From positions 62,001-126,000 of the forward strand of contig NZ_JAAXYH010000004.1 of assembly GCF_012911865.1 (NCBI RefSeq): a DNA stretch of 64,000 bases, in the 5' to 3' direction. Each line of letters starts with the position of its first letter. Position 1 is the stretch's first letter. The notes under the pieces were generated by a model, which was not told where the DNA came from, did not search any database, and saw only the letters and a program-made list of their open reading frames with translations. Origin of the DNA: Shewanella salipaludis (lineage in GTDB: Bacteria > Pseudomonadota > Gammaproteobacteria > Enterobacterales > Shewanellaceae). This document shows positions 46,806 through 55,169 of the stretch, piece by piece. The position numbers were made by a program, and so were the translations under genes.

Positions 46806-47258
46806 CTAGTCGGTTTGCTCCTTGGCAAGATTGCGCATCCGGATCAATTCGCTGTGCTTCAGGTATAAGAGATCTGCGGTGCGGCGAATGATCTGATCTT
46901 CATACTGGCATAGGCGGCCATCGGCATAGGCCAGGCGCCACATGGCGAGGAGCAGCTGCTGTTTCTGCCCTATCGAGTATACGCGGTTGATTTCGGCCGT
47001 GAACTCATAGAGGGAGGTGGCATTTCTCTGCGCCCGTTTGGCTTCGACCAGCACTTGTTCCGCTTCGCTCGCCAGTATCCCCAGGGTCGACACCAGGAGT
47101 TGTGGCAAGAGCTCGGCTTCACTCTCACTCAGGGTCTCATCGGCATAGACGACTTCCAGCAGCATGCTGGCGGCGGCGAGGTTGAGTTGTCGCTCCTGCT
47201 CCTGGGGTGATAATGCCTGAGTTTGCGACTGAAAAAGCTGTTTGAGTAACGCTATCAT
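46806..47258 (-). CDS. TerB-like protein
   Basis: A 150-residue all-helical protein with the TerB/DjlA-N-like fold: an acidic motif in VVYADETLSESE and a second in LAYADGRLCQYED, at the positions that bind metal in TerB. Such proteins are linked to tellurite resistance and to membrane stress, but single copies like this are widespread and of unknown function. No ter operon surrounds it. No signal peptide. Confidence 0.75.
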   Translation of the reverse strand: MIALLKQLFQSQTQALSPQEQERQLNLAAASMLLEVVYADETLSESEAELLPQLLVSTLGILASEAEQVLVEAKRAQRNATSLYEFTAEINRVYSIGQKQQLLLAMWRLAYADGRLCQYEDQIIRRTADLLYLKHSELIRMRNLAKEQTD

Positions 47259-47345
47259 GACTAAACCTTGTTTCTACTGCGGGTGCGACGGCGAGCTTGC
47301 CGCCGCGCTCGACAGGCAGGCGATGGCCTGCCTGTGTGGGGCAGC

Positions 47346-47864
47346 TCAGAGGAGTGAACTCAGGCCTTGCAGCAAGAGATCTGCGCTCCCTTCCGCGCCA
47401 TTGGTCTGCAGATAAGATTTGAGTATCTCTGTCATGGGAGCGACCAGCTCTTTGGAGATCCCCAGTTTCTCGAAGGCATCATAGACCATGGCGCTGCCCT
47501 GGAAGGCCGATCCCAGGCTGCCGGCCTTGGACAGGAGTCCCGACATGCCGGCGTCGCTATCCGTTGCCGGCGCGGCAGCCAGCAGGCCTTCGGCATCCGG
47601 GATGCTGGCGGACAGTTGGCCGAAATCCTCGGCGCCCAGGCTGGATTGCGCCAGACTCAGCAGACTGCCCAGGCCGCCCTCGGACTGGGACTGACTCAGG
47701 CCCAGTTGCGACATCACGCTGCCGACCAGTTCGTTGCTTTGCGGCTCAGTGGCCTGGGTTGCCGTTTCCGGTGCGGCGGTTAACTTGTCTAACCAACCTG
47801 CGCTCGCCGGTACAGTGAGGGTCGCACCGATAAGCAGGGATATGGCGGCTGTATGTTTCATCAT
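47346..47864 (-). CDS. Exported DUF2780 protein
   Basis: A 172-residue protein with a signal peptide (1-~22, ending PASA-GW) and the C-terminal block LSKAGSLGSAFQGSAMVYDAF followed by LGISKELVAPMTEILKSYL typical of DUF2780 (VcgC/VcgE-like) proteins of Vibrio and Shewanella. The mature protein is Ser/Gly/Leu-rich and mostly helical. Function unknown. The start has AGGACA as ribosome site. Confidence 0.8.
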   Translation of the reverse strand: MMKHTAAISLLIGATLTVPASAGWLDKLTAAPETATQATEPQSNELVGSVMSQLGLSQSQSEGGLGSLLSLAQSSLGAEDFGQLSASIPDAEGLLAAAPATDSDAGMSGLLSKAGSLGSAFQGSAMVYDAFEKLGISKELVAPMTEILKSYLQTNGAEGSADLLLQGLSSLL

Positions 47865-48043
47865 GTTTTGTCCTGTGGCTAATCACGCTATCAACTTGCA
47901 TTTTAGCGACTAAAAAGCTTTTGTCGCTCCTATTTTAGCGCCAACCCGCTTGCCATGGTGATTTCGTCTGTGCATTAGCGGGGGATTTTGGGTATCCTTA
48001 GGCCTCTGTTTCTCTGGTATCAATTCATTTATTGGAAAGGCGC

Positions 48044-48757
48044 ATGTCACTGTCTGCTATATTGACCGAAGCTTATAATTTTTTCCGCAATCATCTGGGC
48101 CAGCTGGCCGCGTTGGTGATGCCCCTGTTACTGCTCCAAGTGGGTATCCAGCTGTGGTTGGGGACTGAATTGACTAAGATGAATGCCGAAGCCCCCGAGT
48201 TTGGTGCCTCGCATATGTTAGCCGTCATGCTGTTGCTGCTGGTGTTTTCCCTGTTGATCGCCGCGCTGACCCTGTTTCTGGATATCCGCTCTCAAGGCCA
48301 TAACCCCAGCGCCGGCATGGTATTGAAAGCCAGTGTGCCCTTCGTGCCGCCGCTGTTGCTCGCCGGTGTCTTCTCGGGCCTGGCGATATTGGCCCCTGTG
48401 ATGTTGTTCGCCGCCTTCGGCCCGCTATGGCTGGTAGGCCTGGTGTTGAGCTTCTACCTGTTTGCCAGACTGGCCTATGTCAATTTCATGGTGGTGGTCG
48501 AACAACTCTCGCCCCTGGAGGCCATCAAGGCCAGCTTCAACTTCAGCGGTCCCATAGTGCTTAAGACCATCACCGTCTTGATGCTGTATATCCCTTTGTC
48601 GCTCATCGGCGGCACCCTGTCGAATGCGGCCCAGTCCGTGGGCTTGCCCCTGCAGTTGCTGGTGGAAACCCTGGCGGCCTTCATCGGCCTGTTCGTCAAT
48701 GTCGCCCTATTCCGCCTGTACATGGTGTCGAGAACCCCGTCCAGCCCAGTGGCCTAG
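48044..48757 (+). CDS. Membrane protein of the YciC type
   Basis: A 237-residue inner-membrane protein with about six hydrophobic segments (near 20-40, 60-85, 100-125, 128-150, 180-200 and 210-230). The opening SAILTEAYNFFRNHLGQLA and the VVVEQLSPLEAIKASF segment match the UPF0259/YciC family, whose function is unknown. ATG 48044 with GGAAAGG upstream is the start. Confidence 0.72.
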   Translation: MSLSAILTEAYNFFRNHLGQLAALVMPLLLLQVGIQLWLGTELTKMNAEAPEFGASHMLAVMLLLLVFSLLIAALTLFLDIRSQGHNPSAGMVLKASVPFVPPLLLAGVFSGLAILAPVMLFAAFGPLWLVGLVLSFYLFARLAYVNFMVVVEQLSPLEAIKASFNFSGPIVLKTITVLMLYIPLSLIGGTLSNAAQSVGLPLQLLVETLAAFIGLFVNVALFRLYMVSRTPSSPVA

Positions 48758-48779
48758 GCGAGGCCGTTGCCATGGGATG

Positions 48780-48813
48780 AATAAATAAGGAGCCTGCAGG
48801 CTCCTTATTTATT
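48780..48813. terminator. Bidirectional terminator, perfect 34-bp palindrome
   Basis: A perfect palindrome whose arms read AATAAATAAGGAGCCTG, lying between two convergent genes. The G+C-rich core with flanking A/T-rich arms works as a terminator on both strands. Confidence 0.88.
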
Positions 48814-48826
48814 GCTGCCGGCTGTG

Positions 48827-49150
48827 TCAGTCGGGCTCGTGTTCGAAGGTACGCCCCTTATGGGGTGTTGGCGTGAAGCTGTCCCGGGCGAACGGCGGCA
48901 CCTGAGTGTCGGCTTCCGGCGCTGCCGAATTGGCGGCATTTCTGCTGTTGAAGCGACTCAGCTGGCGTTTCAGATACAGGCGGCCGAACAGGCTCAGCAG
49001 GATCAGGGCGATGACGCCGAACAAGAGCACGAAGGGCAAGACCAGCAGCACCAGTCCTATCACTGCGACACCCGCGATGAAGGCCAGCAGGCCTCTGGGG
49101 CCGGCAAACCTTTGCTGCAATGGGATTTGTTGAAATTGACGATAAATCAT
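48827..49150 (-). CDS. Small membrane protein of unknown function
   Basis: A 107-residue protein from ATG 49150 (TAGGAG ribosome site), with two adjacent hydrophobic segments between residues ~22 and 60 and a polar C-terminal tail (NSRNAANSAAPEAD...). No family recognised. The gap to the next gene upstream (49151-49434, ~280 bp) shows nothing identifiable. Confidence 0.65.
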   Translation of the reverse strand: MIYRQFQQIPLQQRFAGPRGLLAFIAGVAVIGLVLLVLPFVLLFGVIALILLSLFGRLYLKRQLSRFNSRNAANSAAPEADTQVPPFARDSFTPTPHKGRTFEHEPD

Positions 49151-49434
49151 GAAGACTCCTAACATGCAGTGGCACTGCAGTGTGCATTAATCGGGCGGCT
49201 GGGGTCACGTTAATTAAGCTTAATCTAGTTTGCTCAATAGTCTCTGCATGACTCGGACCCGGCGCCGCTTTCCCCGAGCCGGGCGACTGCGACTGTCCTG
49301 CCTATTACTCCTACATATTGGCGAATTCTGGAATTTCAAGGCCAGAGCTGGTTAAAATTTCAACCAGCCTGCCACCCGGGCCAGTGTCTGGCGTGCCGGG
49401 AAAACCCTGGTAATGCCAGTTCCGGCGCCGCTCG

Positions 49435-50415
49435 CTATTCCCGGTATTCTTTGGGTTCGACTCCCAATGCTGCGGATACACTCCGGCAGATGATGTCGCG
49501 GATCCATCTATGCCCAAGATCTTCATCGTTGCGCTGGTGCCATAAGAGCACATACACCATGGGTTCGAAGGCCAGGGGCAGGGGAATTTCGGTCAGCGAA
49601 TAGAGCTTCTGGGCATGCACGGCGAAACTGGCCGGAACTGTGAAGACCAGGTCGCTATGGGCGCAGACACTGGCGGCGCCGTAGAAGTCAGGAACCGTGG
49701 TGCAGAGTCGGCGCCGCTCGCCCGCCTCGGCCAGATGATAATCCAGGGCCCACCAATCGTTGCCCTCACAGCGCACCTGCACATGTGCCAGTTCCAGGTA
49801 CGCCGCCCTGTTCCAGTTGCCGGCTTTAACCTCGGCCAAAATGGGATGCCGGTTGCGCACCAGGCAGACCTGATGGTCCTGATACAAGATCCTGTGGGCT
49901 ATGCCTTCGGGCAGGTTGTCACGATGAAAGTTCGACAGGGGCTGCAGATCCCGCCCCGAGATGCCGAAGTCTATCTGGCCCTGCAGCAGATCTTGCATCG
50001 AGTTCTCGGCCCAGACGTAGGAATCCAGCTTGAGGTTGGGCGCCTGGCTCAACAGCGGCCCTATGAAGTAGGGGATCAGCGTTTCGTAGGCGCTCTCCAC
50101 CATGGCGAAGGAGAACTGACGGCTGCTGTCGGCCGGCGTGAAGGTAGGCGGCAGCGACAGTTGATATAGGCTTTGCAACACCGAGGGCAGCTTCTGGCCC
50201 AGCAGCAGGGCGTGCGATGTCGGCTTCAGGCCGTGGGCGGTGCGCTGGAATAAGGGGTCGCCCAGGGTATCCCGCAGCCGGTTGAGACTCTTGCTCAGCG
50301 TCGATTGGCTCAGGTGCAGCCGCTTGGCGGCACGGGTGACACTCTGCTCCTCCAGCAACACCTGCAGTATCACCAGCAGGTTGAGATCGACACGCGCCAG
50401 GTTATCCAGATTCAT
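49435..50415 (-). CDS. LysR-family transcriptional regulator
   Basis: A 326-residue regulator with an N-terminal winged helix-turn-helix (VTRAAKRLHLSQSTLSKSLNRLR) and a C-terminal co-inducer domain of the periplasmic-binding type. The form resembles the NodD/LinR branch (ARVDLNLLVILQVLLEE). It is divergent from a drug-efflux MFS gene with 111 bp between starts, so it probably controls that gene and itself. AAGGA precedes the start. The ligand is unknown. Confidence 0.92.
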   Translation of the reverse strand: MNLDNLARVDLNLLVILQVLLEEQSVTRAAKRLHLSQSTLSKSLNRLRDTLGDPLFQRTAHGLKPTSHALLLGQKLPSVLQSLYQLSLPPTFTPADSSRQFSFAMVESAYETLIPYFIGPLLSQAPNLKLDSYVWAENSMQDLLQGQIDFGISGRDLQPLSNFHRDNLPEGIAHRILYQDHQVCLVRNRHPILAEVKAGNWNRAAYLELAHVQVRCEGNDWWALDYHLAEAGERRRLCTTVPDFYGAASVCAHSDLVFTVPASFAVHAQKLYSLTEIPLPLAFEPMVYVLLWHQRNDEDLGHRWIRDIICRSVSAALGVEPKEYRE

Positions 50416-50526
50416 AGATATTCCTTAAGGGAAATTCACTTCGGAAATTATACCATTTCTATTCATACCTTGAACTGGTTAACATCTGCGCCTGATTTAT
50501 GTATTTCTAATGAGTTGAGAGAAACA

Positions 50527-51729
50527 ATGCGGCGCAATTTGCTTCCTATTCTGATGTCTCTGGTGTTGTTGAGCCCCCTGGCGATAGATATTTACCTGCC
50601 TTCCATGCCGACCATGGCGGCCGAGTTTGCCGTCTCCGCCAGCCAGGTGCAGTCGACCCTGGTGCTGTTTCTCGGTGCCATGGGCCTGGGACAGATATTG
50701 ATAGGCCCGCTGGCAGACAGATTCGGCCGCCGTCCGATAGCCCTGTTCGGCGTCTTGCTCTATGGTGCCAGCAGCCTGTTGGCGGCCGCCGCCGTCGAAT
50801 TCCATTGGTTGCAACTGGCCAGGGTGTTGCAGGGGCTGGCGGCCTGTTCCACTTCCATAGTGGTCTTCAGTGCGGTGCGCGACTGTTATTCTTCCAAGGA
50901 GGGCGCCCGCATCTACAGCTACCTCAATGGCGCCATTTGCGTGATCCCGGCATTGGCCCCGACCCTGGGGGGCTTGCTGGCATTGCAATTCGGCTGGCGC
51001 TCTACCTTCCTGTTTATGAGCCTGTATGCCGTGGTGATGCTGCTGTTGGTGGGCTACCGTTTCCCCGAGACGCGGCCGGCCAATACCGTCAGCAGCGGCC
51101 CCCTGTACCGTTGGGCCAGCTATAAGCCTGTGCTGCTGGACCGGCATTTCCTCTTCTATGCCCTGGCCTGCATGGTCGCCATGGCTGCCATCCTCACCTA
51201 TGTGTCTTACTCGCCGCTGTGGCTGATAGGCCACCTGGGCCTGTCTGAGCTGGCCTTCAGTGGCCTGTTTGGCCTCAATGCCGCCGTCAACATAGCCGCC
51301 TGCTTCACCGCACCCTGGGTGATCCACAGATTGGGCAACAGGCCCACGGTGATCTTGGCACTGGCTATCCTGGTCTCATCTGCGCTTATCCAGCTGCTGG
51401 TGCAAGCCTGGGGCCCGAATGCCGGCATGGCGGCGGCCTTCGGTTTCATGCTGCCCATGATGCTGTTATGCATAGGCTTCGCCCTGTTGCTCGGGCCTGC
51501 GACCAGCATGGCGTTGTCGGCCTTCGGTGAAAGGGCCGGCACTGCGACCGCCATGCTCGGCTTCATTCAGATGAGCGGTGCCTCGCTGTTGACCGCGCTG
51601 GTGCAGCAAACCGGGCTGACGGCACCCTTCGCCGTGGCCTTGGTGATGGGAGTACTGGCGGCGCTCTTGTTGGCCATGATGGCCCTGAGCCGCTTCGACC
51701 ATTGGCACCAGGAACAGCTGGCGCACTGA
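50527..51729 (+). CDS. Bcr/CflA-type multidrug efflux MFS transporter
   Basis: A 400-residue transporter with twelve membrane segments. The N-terminal SPLAIDIYLPSMPTMAAEF and the GQILIGPLADRFGRRPI loop are signatures of the Bcr/CflA family (drug:H+ antiporters). ATG 50527 is chosen because homology begins there; the frame is open upstream into the LysR gene. Likely regulated by the divergent LysR protein. Substrate unknown; bicyclomycin, chloramphenicol and sulfonamides are family substrates. Confidence 0.9.
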   Translation: MRRNLLPILMSLVLLSPLAIDIYLPSMPTMAAEFAVSASQVQSTLVLFLGAMGLGQILIGPLADRFGRRPIALFGVLLYGASSLLAAAAVEFHWLQLARVLQGLAACSTSIVVFSAVRDCYSSKEGARIYSYLNGAICVIPALAPTLGGLLALQFGWRSTFLFMSLYAVVMLLLVGYRFPETRPANTVSSGPLYRWASYKPVLLDRHFLFYALACMVAMAAILTYVSYSPLWLIGHLGLSELAFSGLFGLNAAVNIAACFTAPWVIHRLGNRPTVILALAILVSSALIQLLVQAWGPNAGMAAAFGFMLPMMLLCIGFALLLGPATSMALSAFGERAGTATAMLGFIQMSGASLLTALVQQTGLTAPFAVALVMGVLAALLLAMMALSRFDHWHQEQLAH

Positions 51730-51780
51730 ACATATGGCTGAGTGCTGAGCTGAACACTCGGCACAGTCAATATTCAGAAT

Positions 51781-51812
51781 AAAAAAAGCCGCCCTCAATA
51801 TAGAGCGCGGCT
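51781..51812 (-). terminator. Terminator of the outer-membrane barrel gene
   Basis: On the minus strand an AGCCGC/GCGGCT stem with extra CTC/GAG pairing is followed by seven T. A second stem (GCCTGTG/CACAGGC near 51834-51850) precedes a T-run on the plus strand and may end the convergent MFS transcript. Confidence 0.75.
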
Positions 51813-51876
51813 AAGATTTCACCCTTTGCCGCTAGCCTGTGACCACAGGCCGGCGGTTTTTTATCTCAGGACAACT

Positions 51877-52680
51877 TTAGAAGCGGCCATTCAGGCCCAG
51901 GGTGATGCCGACACCATCACCACTGGGATCAATCATCTTTGTGACCATGGCGCGGGCCGAGATCTGATCCGTGAGTCGCAGGAAATACGCAGTGCGAATT
52001 TCAGAAGAGTCAAAATCATTATCGTCACGGCTATAGTTGGCGCCGACAGACCAGGACTGAGTAACATACCAGTCCGCGCTAAGGTTCAGCCCATTTGTGC
52101 TCTGGCTGCCACCAGACCCAGCAACATGGGCTATGTTGGCCTCGAGTAACACCCCGGAGGTCGTCTGCAACGGCAGGAAACTCTTGATACCCGCACTGTA
52201 TTGATCCCTGGTGACATCACCGCCATAACCAAAACCTGCATCCCACGAAGTATCGCTGCGGGAATAGTTGGCATAGACGGCTGAGGTATCGTTGAAGTAA
52301 TAGCCCAGGCTCAGACCGTAATTATTATTGTCGACAAAATCTGTATCCAGGCGGGAATAACTGGCACCGATGAACCATTTGGAATCCATCACATATTCAC
52401 CATCCACCCGGTAATCGTTGGCATCACCCGAATCAGTCGCATAATGCACTCCAAGATTCGAGCTCTGTGCCAGGAAGCCGCTGAGGGCATAGGGCACCTT
52501 ATCCTGGGCAACCGGGGTGACGTAATAACGATATCCCAGGTTCCAGAAGCCATCGCCGAAATCCTCACTGTTGGCGGCATAGTCCAGTCCCGCCTCGTGC
52601 TGATAAGTGTTGTCTTGGGCGGCAAAGGCATTGACGCTGAAAAGGCCGCATAACACGGCAATGCTGATTAGTTTCTTCAT
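51877..52680 (-). CDS. Outer-membrane beta-barrel (putative porin) protein
   Basis: A 267-residue protein with a signal peptide (MKKLISIAVLCGLFSVNAFA-A) and alternating hydrophobic strands rich in Tyr and Gly. It ends in LGLNGRF, with the terminal Phe recognised by the BAM complex. The pattern fits a 10-12-strand barrel like other Shewanella putative porins. The ligand is unknown. It is monocistronic with its own terminator. Confidence 0.78.
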   Translation of the reverse strand: MKKLISIAVLCGLFSVNAFAAQDNTYQHEAGLDYAANSEDFGDGFWNLGYRYYVTPVAQDKVPYALSGFLAQSSNLGVHYATDSGDANDYRVDGEYVMDSKWFIGASYSRLDTDFVDNNNYGLSLGYYFNDTSAVYANYSRSDTSWDAGFGYGGDVTRDQYSAGIKSFLPLQTTSGVLLEANIAHVAGSGGSQSTNGLNLSADWYVTQSWSVGANYSRDDNDFDSSEIRTAYFLRLTDQISARAMVTKMIDPSGDGVGITLGLNGRF

Positions 52681-53191
52681 GATTCATCCTTGTGTTTATC
52701 TGAATACCGGAGGCGGAGAGGAGAGATTAACAGAACGCTAACCCATTTAATGTATTGTCTATTTGACCTAATTCACCTTGCCTTCCTGGCGCGCAAGACT
52801 ATATCCCGACGCGCCATGACAGAACAAGAGAGCAGGTGTAACAAAATTCAATGAGCCAGCTGTAATAGAATGAGCCGCAACATCAAAACAAGGATGCGGT
52901 CATAGTCTTGAACCGAAAGAGAGTGCTGTTCGCCATTACCAGGGCCAAGCACTCAGGTGACACGCAGCCAGTCCATATATGTGACCTTCGATGACAGGGA
53001 TGTCATCGTAGAGCCTCCGGGGAAGGCTCCACGGCGGGTCACAGGAATGTCGGCAGCCTGGCCACTGACATAGGTGGAGAAAGGCCAACCAGAGACAAGC
53101 TTGGACATATAGGGTCACCTCGGATTTAGACTGCCTCTTTACCTCTCGGTCCCTTTGCCTCTGTTACCTTCCTATCTTCTCCGAGTTATAC
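52681..53191. other. 510-bp gap with a structured element
   Basis: No gene recognised. The part next to the porin is AT-rich and should contain its promoter. The right half (52970-53125) is dense in short inverted repeats, described separately at 52981-53042. The similar words TCCATATATGTGACCT (52972-52987) and GGACATATAGGGTCACCT (53103-53120) flank it. Confidence 0.5.
52981..53042. repeat. Multi-hairpin intergenic element
   Basis: An outer stem GTGACC/GGTCAC (52981-52986 with 53037-53042) encloses two hairpins: CGATGACA-GGGA-TGTCATCG (52989-53008, eight perfect pairs) and GAGCCT/AGGCTC (53011-53029). This three-way layout resembles mobile intergenic repeats or a structured RNA. Copy number cannot be judged from this window. 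Confidence 0.55.
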
Positions 53192-53821
53192 TTGTGCCAA
53201 TTTTGTCCCGACTCAGGTGCCCATTTGTCTCGTCGTTATTGCTCTGTCTGCCATTATCCCCAGAGCGCCTGTGTCTGTGCCAGCATACGGCCGCTGCAGC
53301 CCAAGACCCGCTTGCTGGTGTTGCAGCATCCGAGTGAGGTAGGGCATGCCAAGAACAGTGTGCGCCTCTTGAGCCTGGTCATTCCCCAGACCTTGGTCTA
53401 TGTGGGTGAGACGCCAGAGGATTTTGCCGAACTGCGTCAGTACCTGGCGCGGCTCGAAAGGCCCGTGTATCTGGTCTATCCCTCGGAAAAGAGCGTGCAG
53501 GTGCAACAGGCCGCCCCGGCTGCCGACTGCGTCTTGTTGTTGCTCGACGGCACCTGGCGCAAGGCGTTTCGCCTGCTGCAGCTCAATCCCTGGTTGCAGC
53601 AGTATCCGGCGTTGCATCTGGATCTCGAGCAGAGTTCCAACTACCGTATCCGCAAGGCCAGTCGCAGCGACAGCCTGTCGACCCTGGAAGCGGCGGCCCA
53701 TATGTTGCGCGCGCTCGACCCAGAGCTGGAGGTAAAGCCCCTGTTCGAGGCCTTAGATGCCATGGTGGATCACCGACTGGCGGCCATGCCGCCACAGGTG
53801 CGGGCACGTTATGAAGACTAG
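53192..53821 (+). CDS. DTW-domain tRNA-uridine aminocarboxypropyltransferase
   Basis: A 209-residue protein of the DTW family: zinc-type cysteines near the N-terminus (CSVCHYPQSACVC) and the family motif in LLDGTWRKAF, with the downstream SNYRIRKAS and STLEAAA segments. E. coli YfiP (TapT) places an aminocarboxypropyl group on U47 of tRNA using SAM. The start is uncertain: GTG 53192 adds a further Cys pair, while TTG 53227 (SRRYCSVCH) matches where the family usually begins. Confidence 0.85.
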   Translation: MCQFCPDSGAHLSRRYCSVCHYPQSACVCASIRPLQPKTRLLVLQHPSEVGHAKNSVRLLSLVIPQTLVYVGETPEDFAELRQYLARLERPVYLVYPSEKSVQVQQAAPAADCVLLLLDGTWRKAFRLLQLNPWLQQYPALHLDLEQSSNYRIRKASRSDSLSTLEAAAHMLRALDPELEVKPLFEALDAMVDHRLAAMPPQVRARYED

Positions 53822-53884
53822 TGCGCCGCTTGAATGGCGTCATCCATGCGCGACCCGTACATGGGCCCGAGCCGGGGCGTGAAT

Positions 53885-54343
53885 ATGTTACCGAATAAAC
53901 CTATGGAGAAATCTATGGAAAAACCTATGGAAAAACCTGTGGAGAAGCCTGTGGGCAAGAGCTTGAGTGTCCTCTTGATGAGCCTGATGACCCTTGGGGT
54001 CGCGGCGACCGAGCGGCCCAGCCTGCAGCAGATAGCGGATAAGGCACGCCAGGATTCCCTTAGCCTGGAGCAACAACAGCTCGCCAAGGCCAAGCAGGCG
54101 GCGGAAGAGACCCAGGCCAGGGAGGCCAAGATCCAGGCCAGGCAAAGCGGTGACGGCTGGGAAGCCGAGCAGCAACAGCAAGCCCGCCGGCAATTCGAGA
54201 CCAGAGCCGACCGGGAGCAGAAATATCTGCAGCAGGCCAGGGAAGCGGCCGCTAAGGACAGGAAAATCCCTGAGCCCAGGGCTATCTCTGAGCCCAAGCC
54301 TATTCCGGAGCCCAAAGCTATTTCGGAGCCAAAGTCCAGATGA
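53885..54343 (+). CDS. Exported repeat-bearing protein of unknown function
   Basis: About 152 residues from ATG 53885 (GGGG 7 bp upstream); in-frame ATGs at 53834, 53846 and 53861 lie upstream and three more lie inside the repeat. A 12-bp tandem repeat encodes (P/S)(M/V)E(K)-type units, then a hydrophobic segment (SLSVLLMSLMTLGVAA) forms a signal peptide or anchor. The mature part is Gln/Ala/Glu-rich and coiled-coil-like (QQIADKARQDSLSLEQQQLAK), ending in a second repeat of EPK(A/P)I(S/P) units. No family recognised. Its stop overlaps the next start by 4 bp. Confidence 0.65.
   Translation: MLPNKPMEKSMEKPMEKPVEKPVGKSLSVLLMSLMTLGVAATERPSLQQIADKARQDSLSLEQQQLAKAKQAAEETQAREAKIQARQSGDGWEAEQQQQARRQFETRADREQKYLQQAREAAAKDRKIPEPRAISEPKPIPEPKAISEPKSR
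53900..53959 (+). repeat. Five-copy 12-bp tandem repeat at the gene start
   Basis: Five 12-bp units: CCTATGGAGAAA, TCTATGGAAAAA, CCTATGGAAAAA, CCTGTGGAGAAG, CCTGTGGGCAAG. Each contains an in-frame ATG or GTG followed by GAG/GAA-AA, so the array offers several alternative starts in one frame. Confidence 0.9.
54272..54335 (+). repeat. 18-bp in-frame repeat at the gene end
   Basis: Three 18-bp units and part of a fourth, each beginning GAGCCC(A) and encoding EP(K/R)(A/P)I(S/P). The third base of codons varies more than the amino acids, so this is an older array than the 12-bp one. Confidence 0.8.
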
Positions 54344-55044
54344 GCCTGAATGCCTCCGATCCCCAAGATTCTGCTACTCAAGCCGCAGCCCCAGCCCCAG
54401 CCACGGCGCCGACCTGCCCCCTATGCCATGGCATGGACTCATACTTATTCCATCGGGATAAGCGCAGAGCTTACTTCCAATGCCGCCGCTGCCAACTGGT
54501 GTCCGTGCCCGCCGGCTATCATCTGTCTGCCGCTGAGGAGAAGGCCGAATACGACAAGCATGACAATCGGCTGGATGATCCTGGCTACCGGCGCTTCCTC
54601 GCCAGGACCCTGAGCCCGCTGCTGACGCGCCTGTCCCCGGGTGCCAGGGGGCTGGATTTTGGCTGCGGCGAGGGCGCCGTCCTCAGCCGGATGGCGCAGG
54701 AGGCAGGTTTCGAGATGAGCAATTATGATCTCTACTATGCCAGGCATGATGCCCTGCTGGAGCGCAGCTACGATTTCGTCACCCTGACCGAGGTGATAGA
54801 GCATGTGGCAGATGCGGCGGCGCTGCTGACACTGCTCGACGGCCTGTTGGCCCGGGGTGGCATCCTGGCGGTGATGACCAAGCGGGTATTGAGCCAGGAA
54901 GCCTTTGGCCGCTGGCACTATAAGAACGATCCCACCCATATTAACTTCTACTCGGTTGCCAGTTTCGAATGGCTGGCGGCGCAACTGGGCTGGCGGCTGG
55001 AGATAGTCGAGGCGGACGTGGTGTTTCTGCATAAGCCAGGCTAA
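54340..55044 (+). CDS. Zinc-ribbon class I SAM-dependent methyltransferase
   Basis: A 234-residue protein. An N-terminal zinc ribbon is formed by Cys26, Cys29, Cys48 and Cys51 (CPLC ... CRRC). The methyltransferase core follows, with motif I LDFGCGEGAVLSRMA, the YDFVTLTEVIEHV segment and LARGGILAVMTKRV, typical of methyltransferase type 11/12 proteins with a rubredoxin-like ribbon. An Ala/Pro-rich leader precedes the ribbon. It is coupled to the upstream repeat-bearing gene. Substrate unknown. Confidence 0.85.
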   Translation: MSLNASDPQDSATQAAAPAPATAPTCPLCHGMDSYLFHRDKRRAYFQCRRCQLVSVPAGYHLSAAEEKAEYDKHDNRLDDPGYRRFLARTLSPLLTRLSPGARGLDFGCGEGAVLSRMAQEAGFEMSNYDLYYARHDALLERSYDFVTLTEVIEHVADAAALLTLLDGLLARGGILAVMTKRVLSQEAFGRWHYKNDPTHINFYSVASFEWLAAQLGWRLEIVEADVVFLHKPG

Positions 55045-55169
55045 GGCCGGCAGCGCCTGGCGATCGCGAGTCGCCAGGAGTAGCCTATGCCGTTAATAAA
55101 AAAGAATTAACAATTGGCCGTTCCCCCTGTAGCTTAGAGCAAGATCAAGCCGACTCACAGGGGTTTCAT

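Noticed and set aside
52936..53118. 60-codon minus-strand frame in the porin/DTW gap
   Set aside because: It coincides with the multi-hairpin element and lacks a ribosome site and family match.
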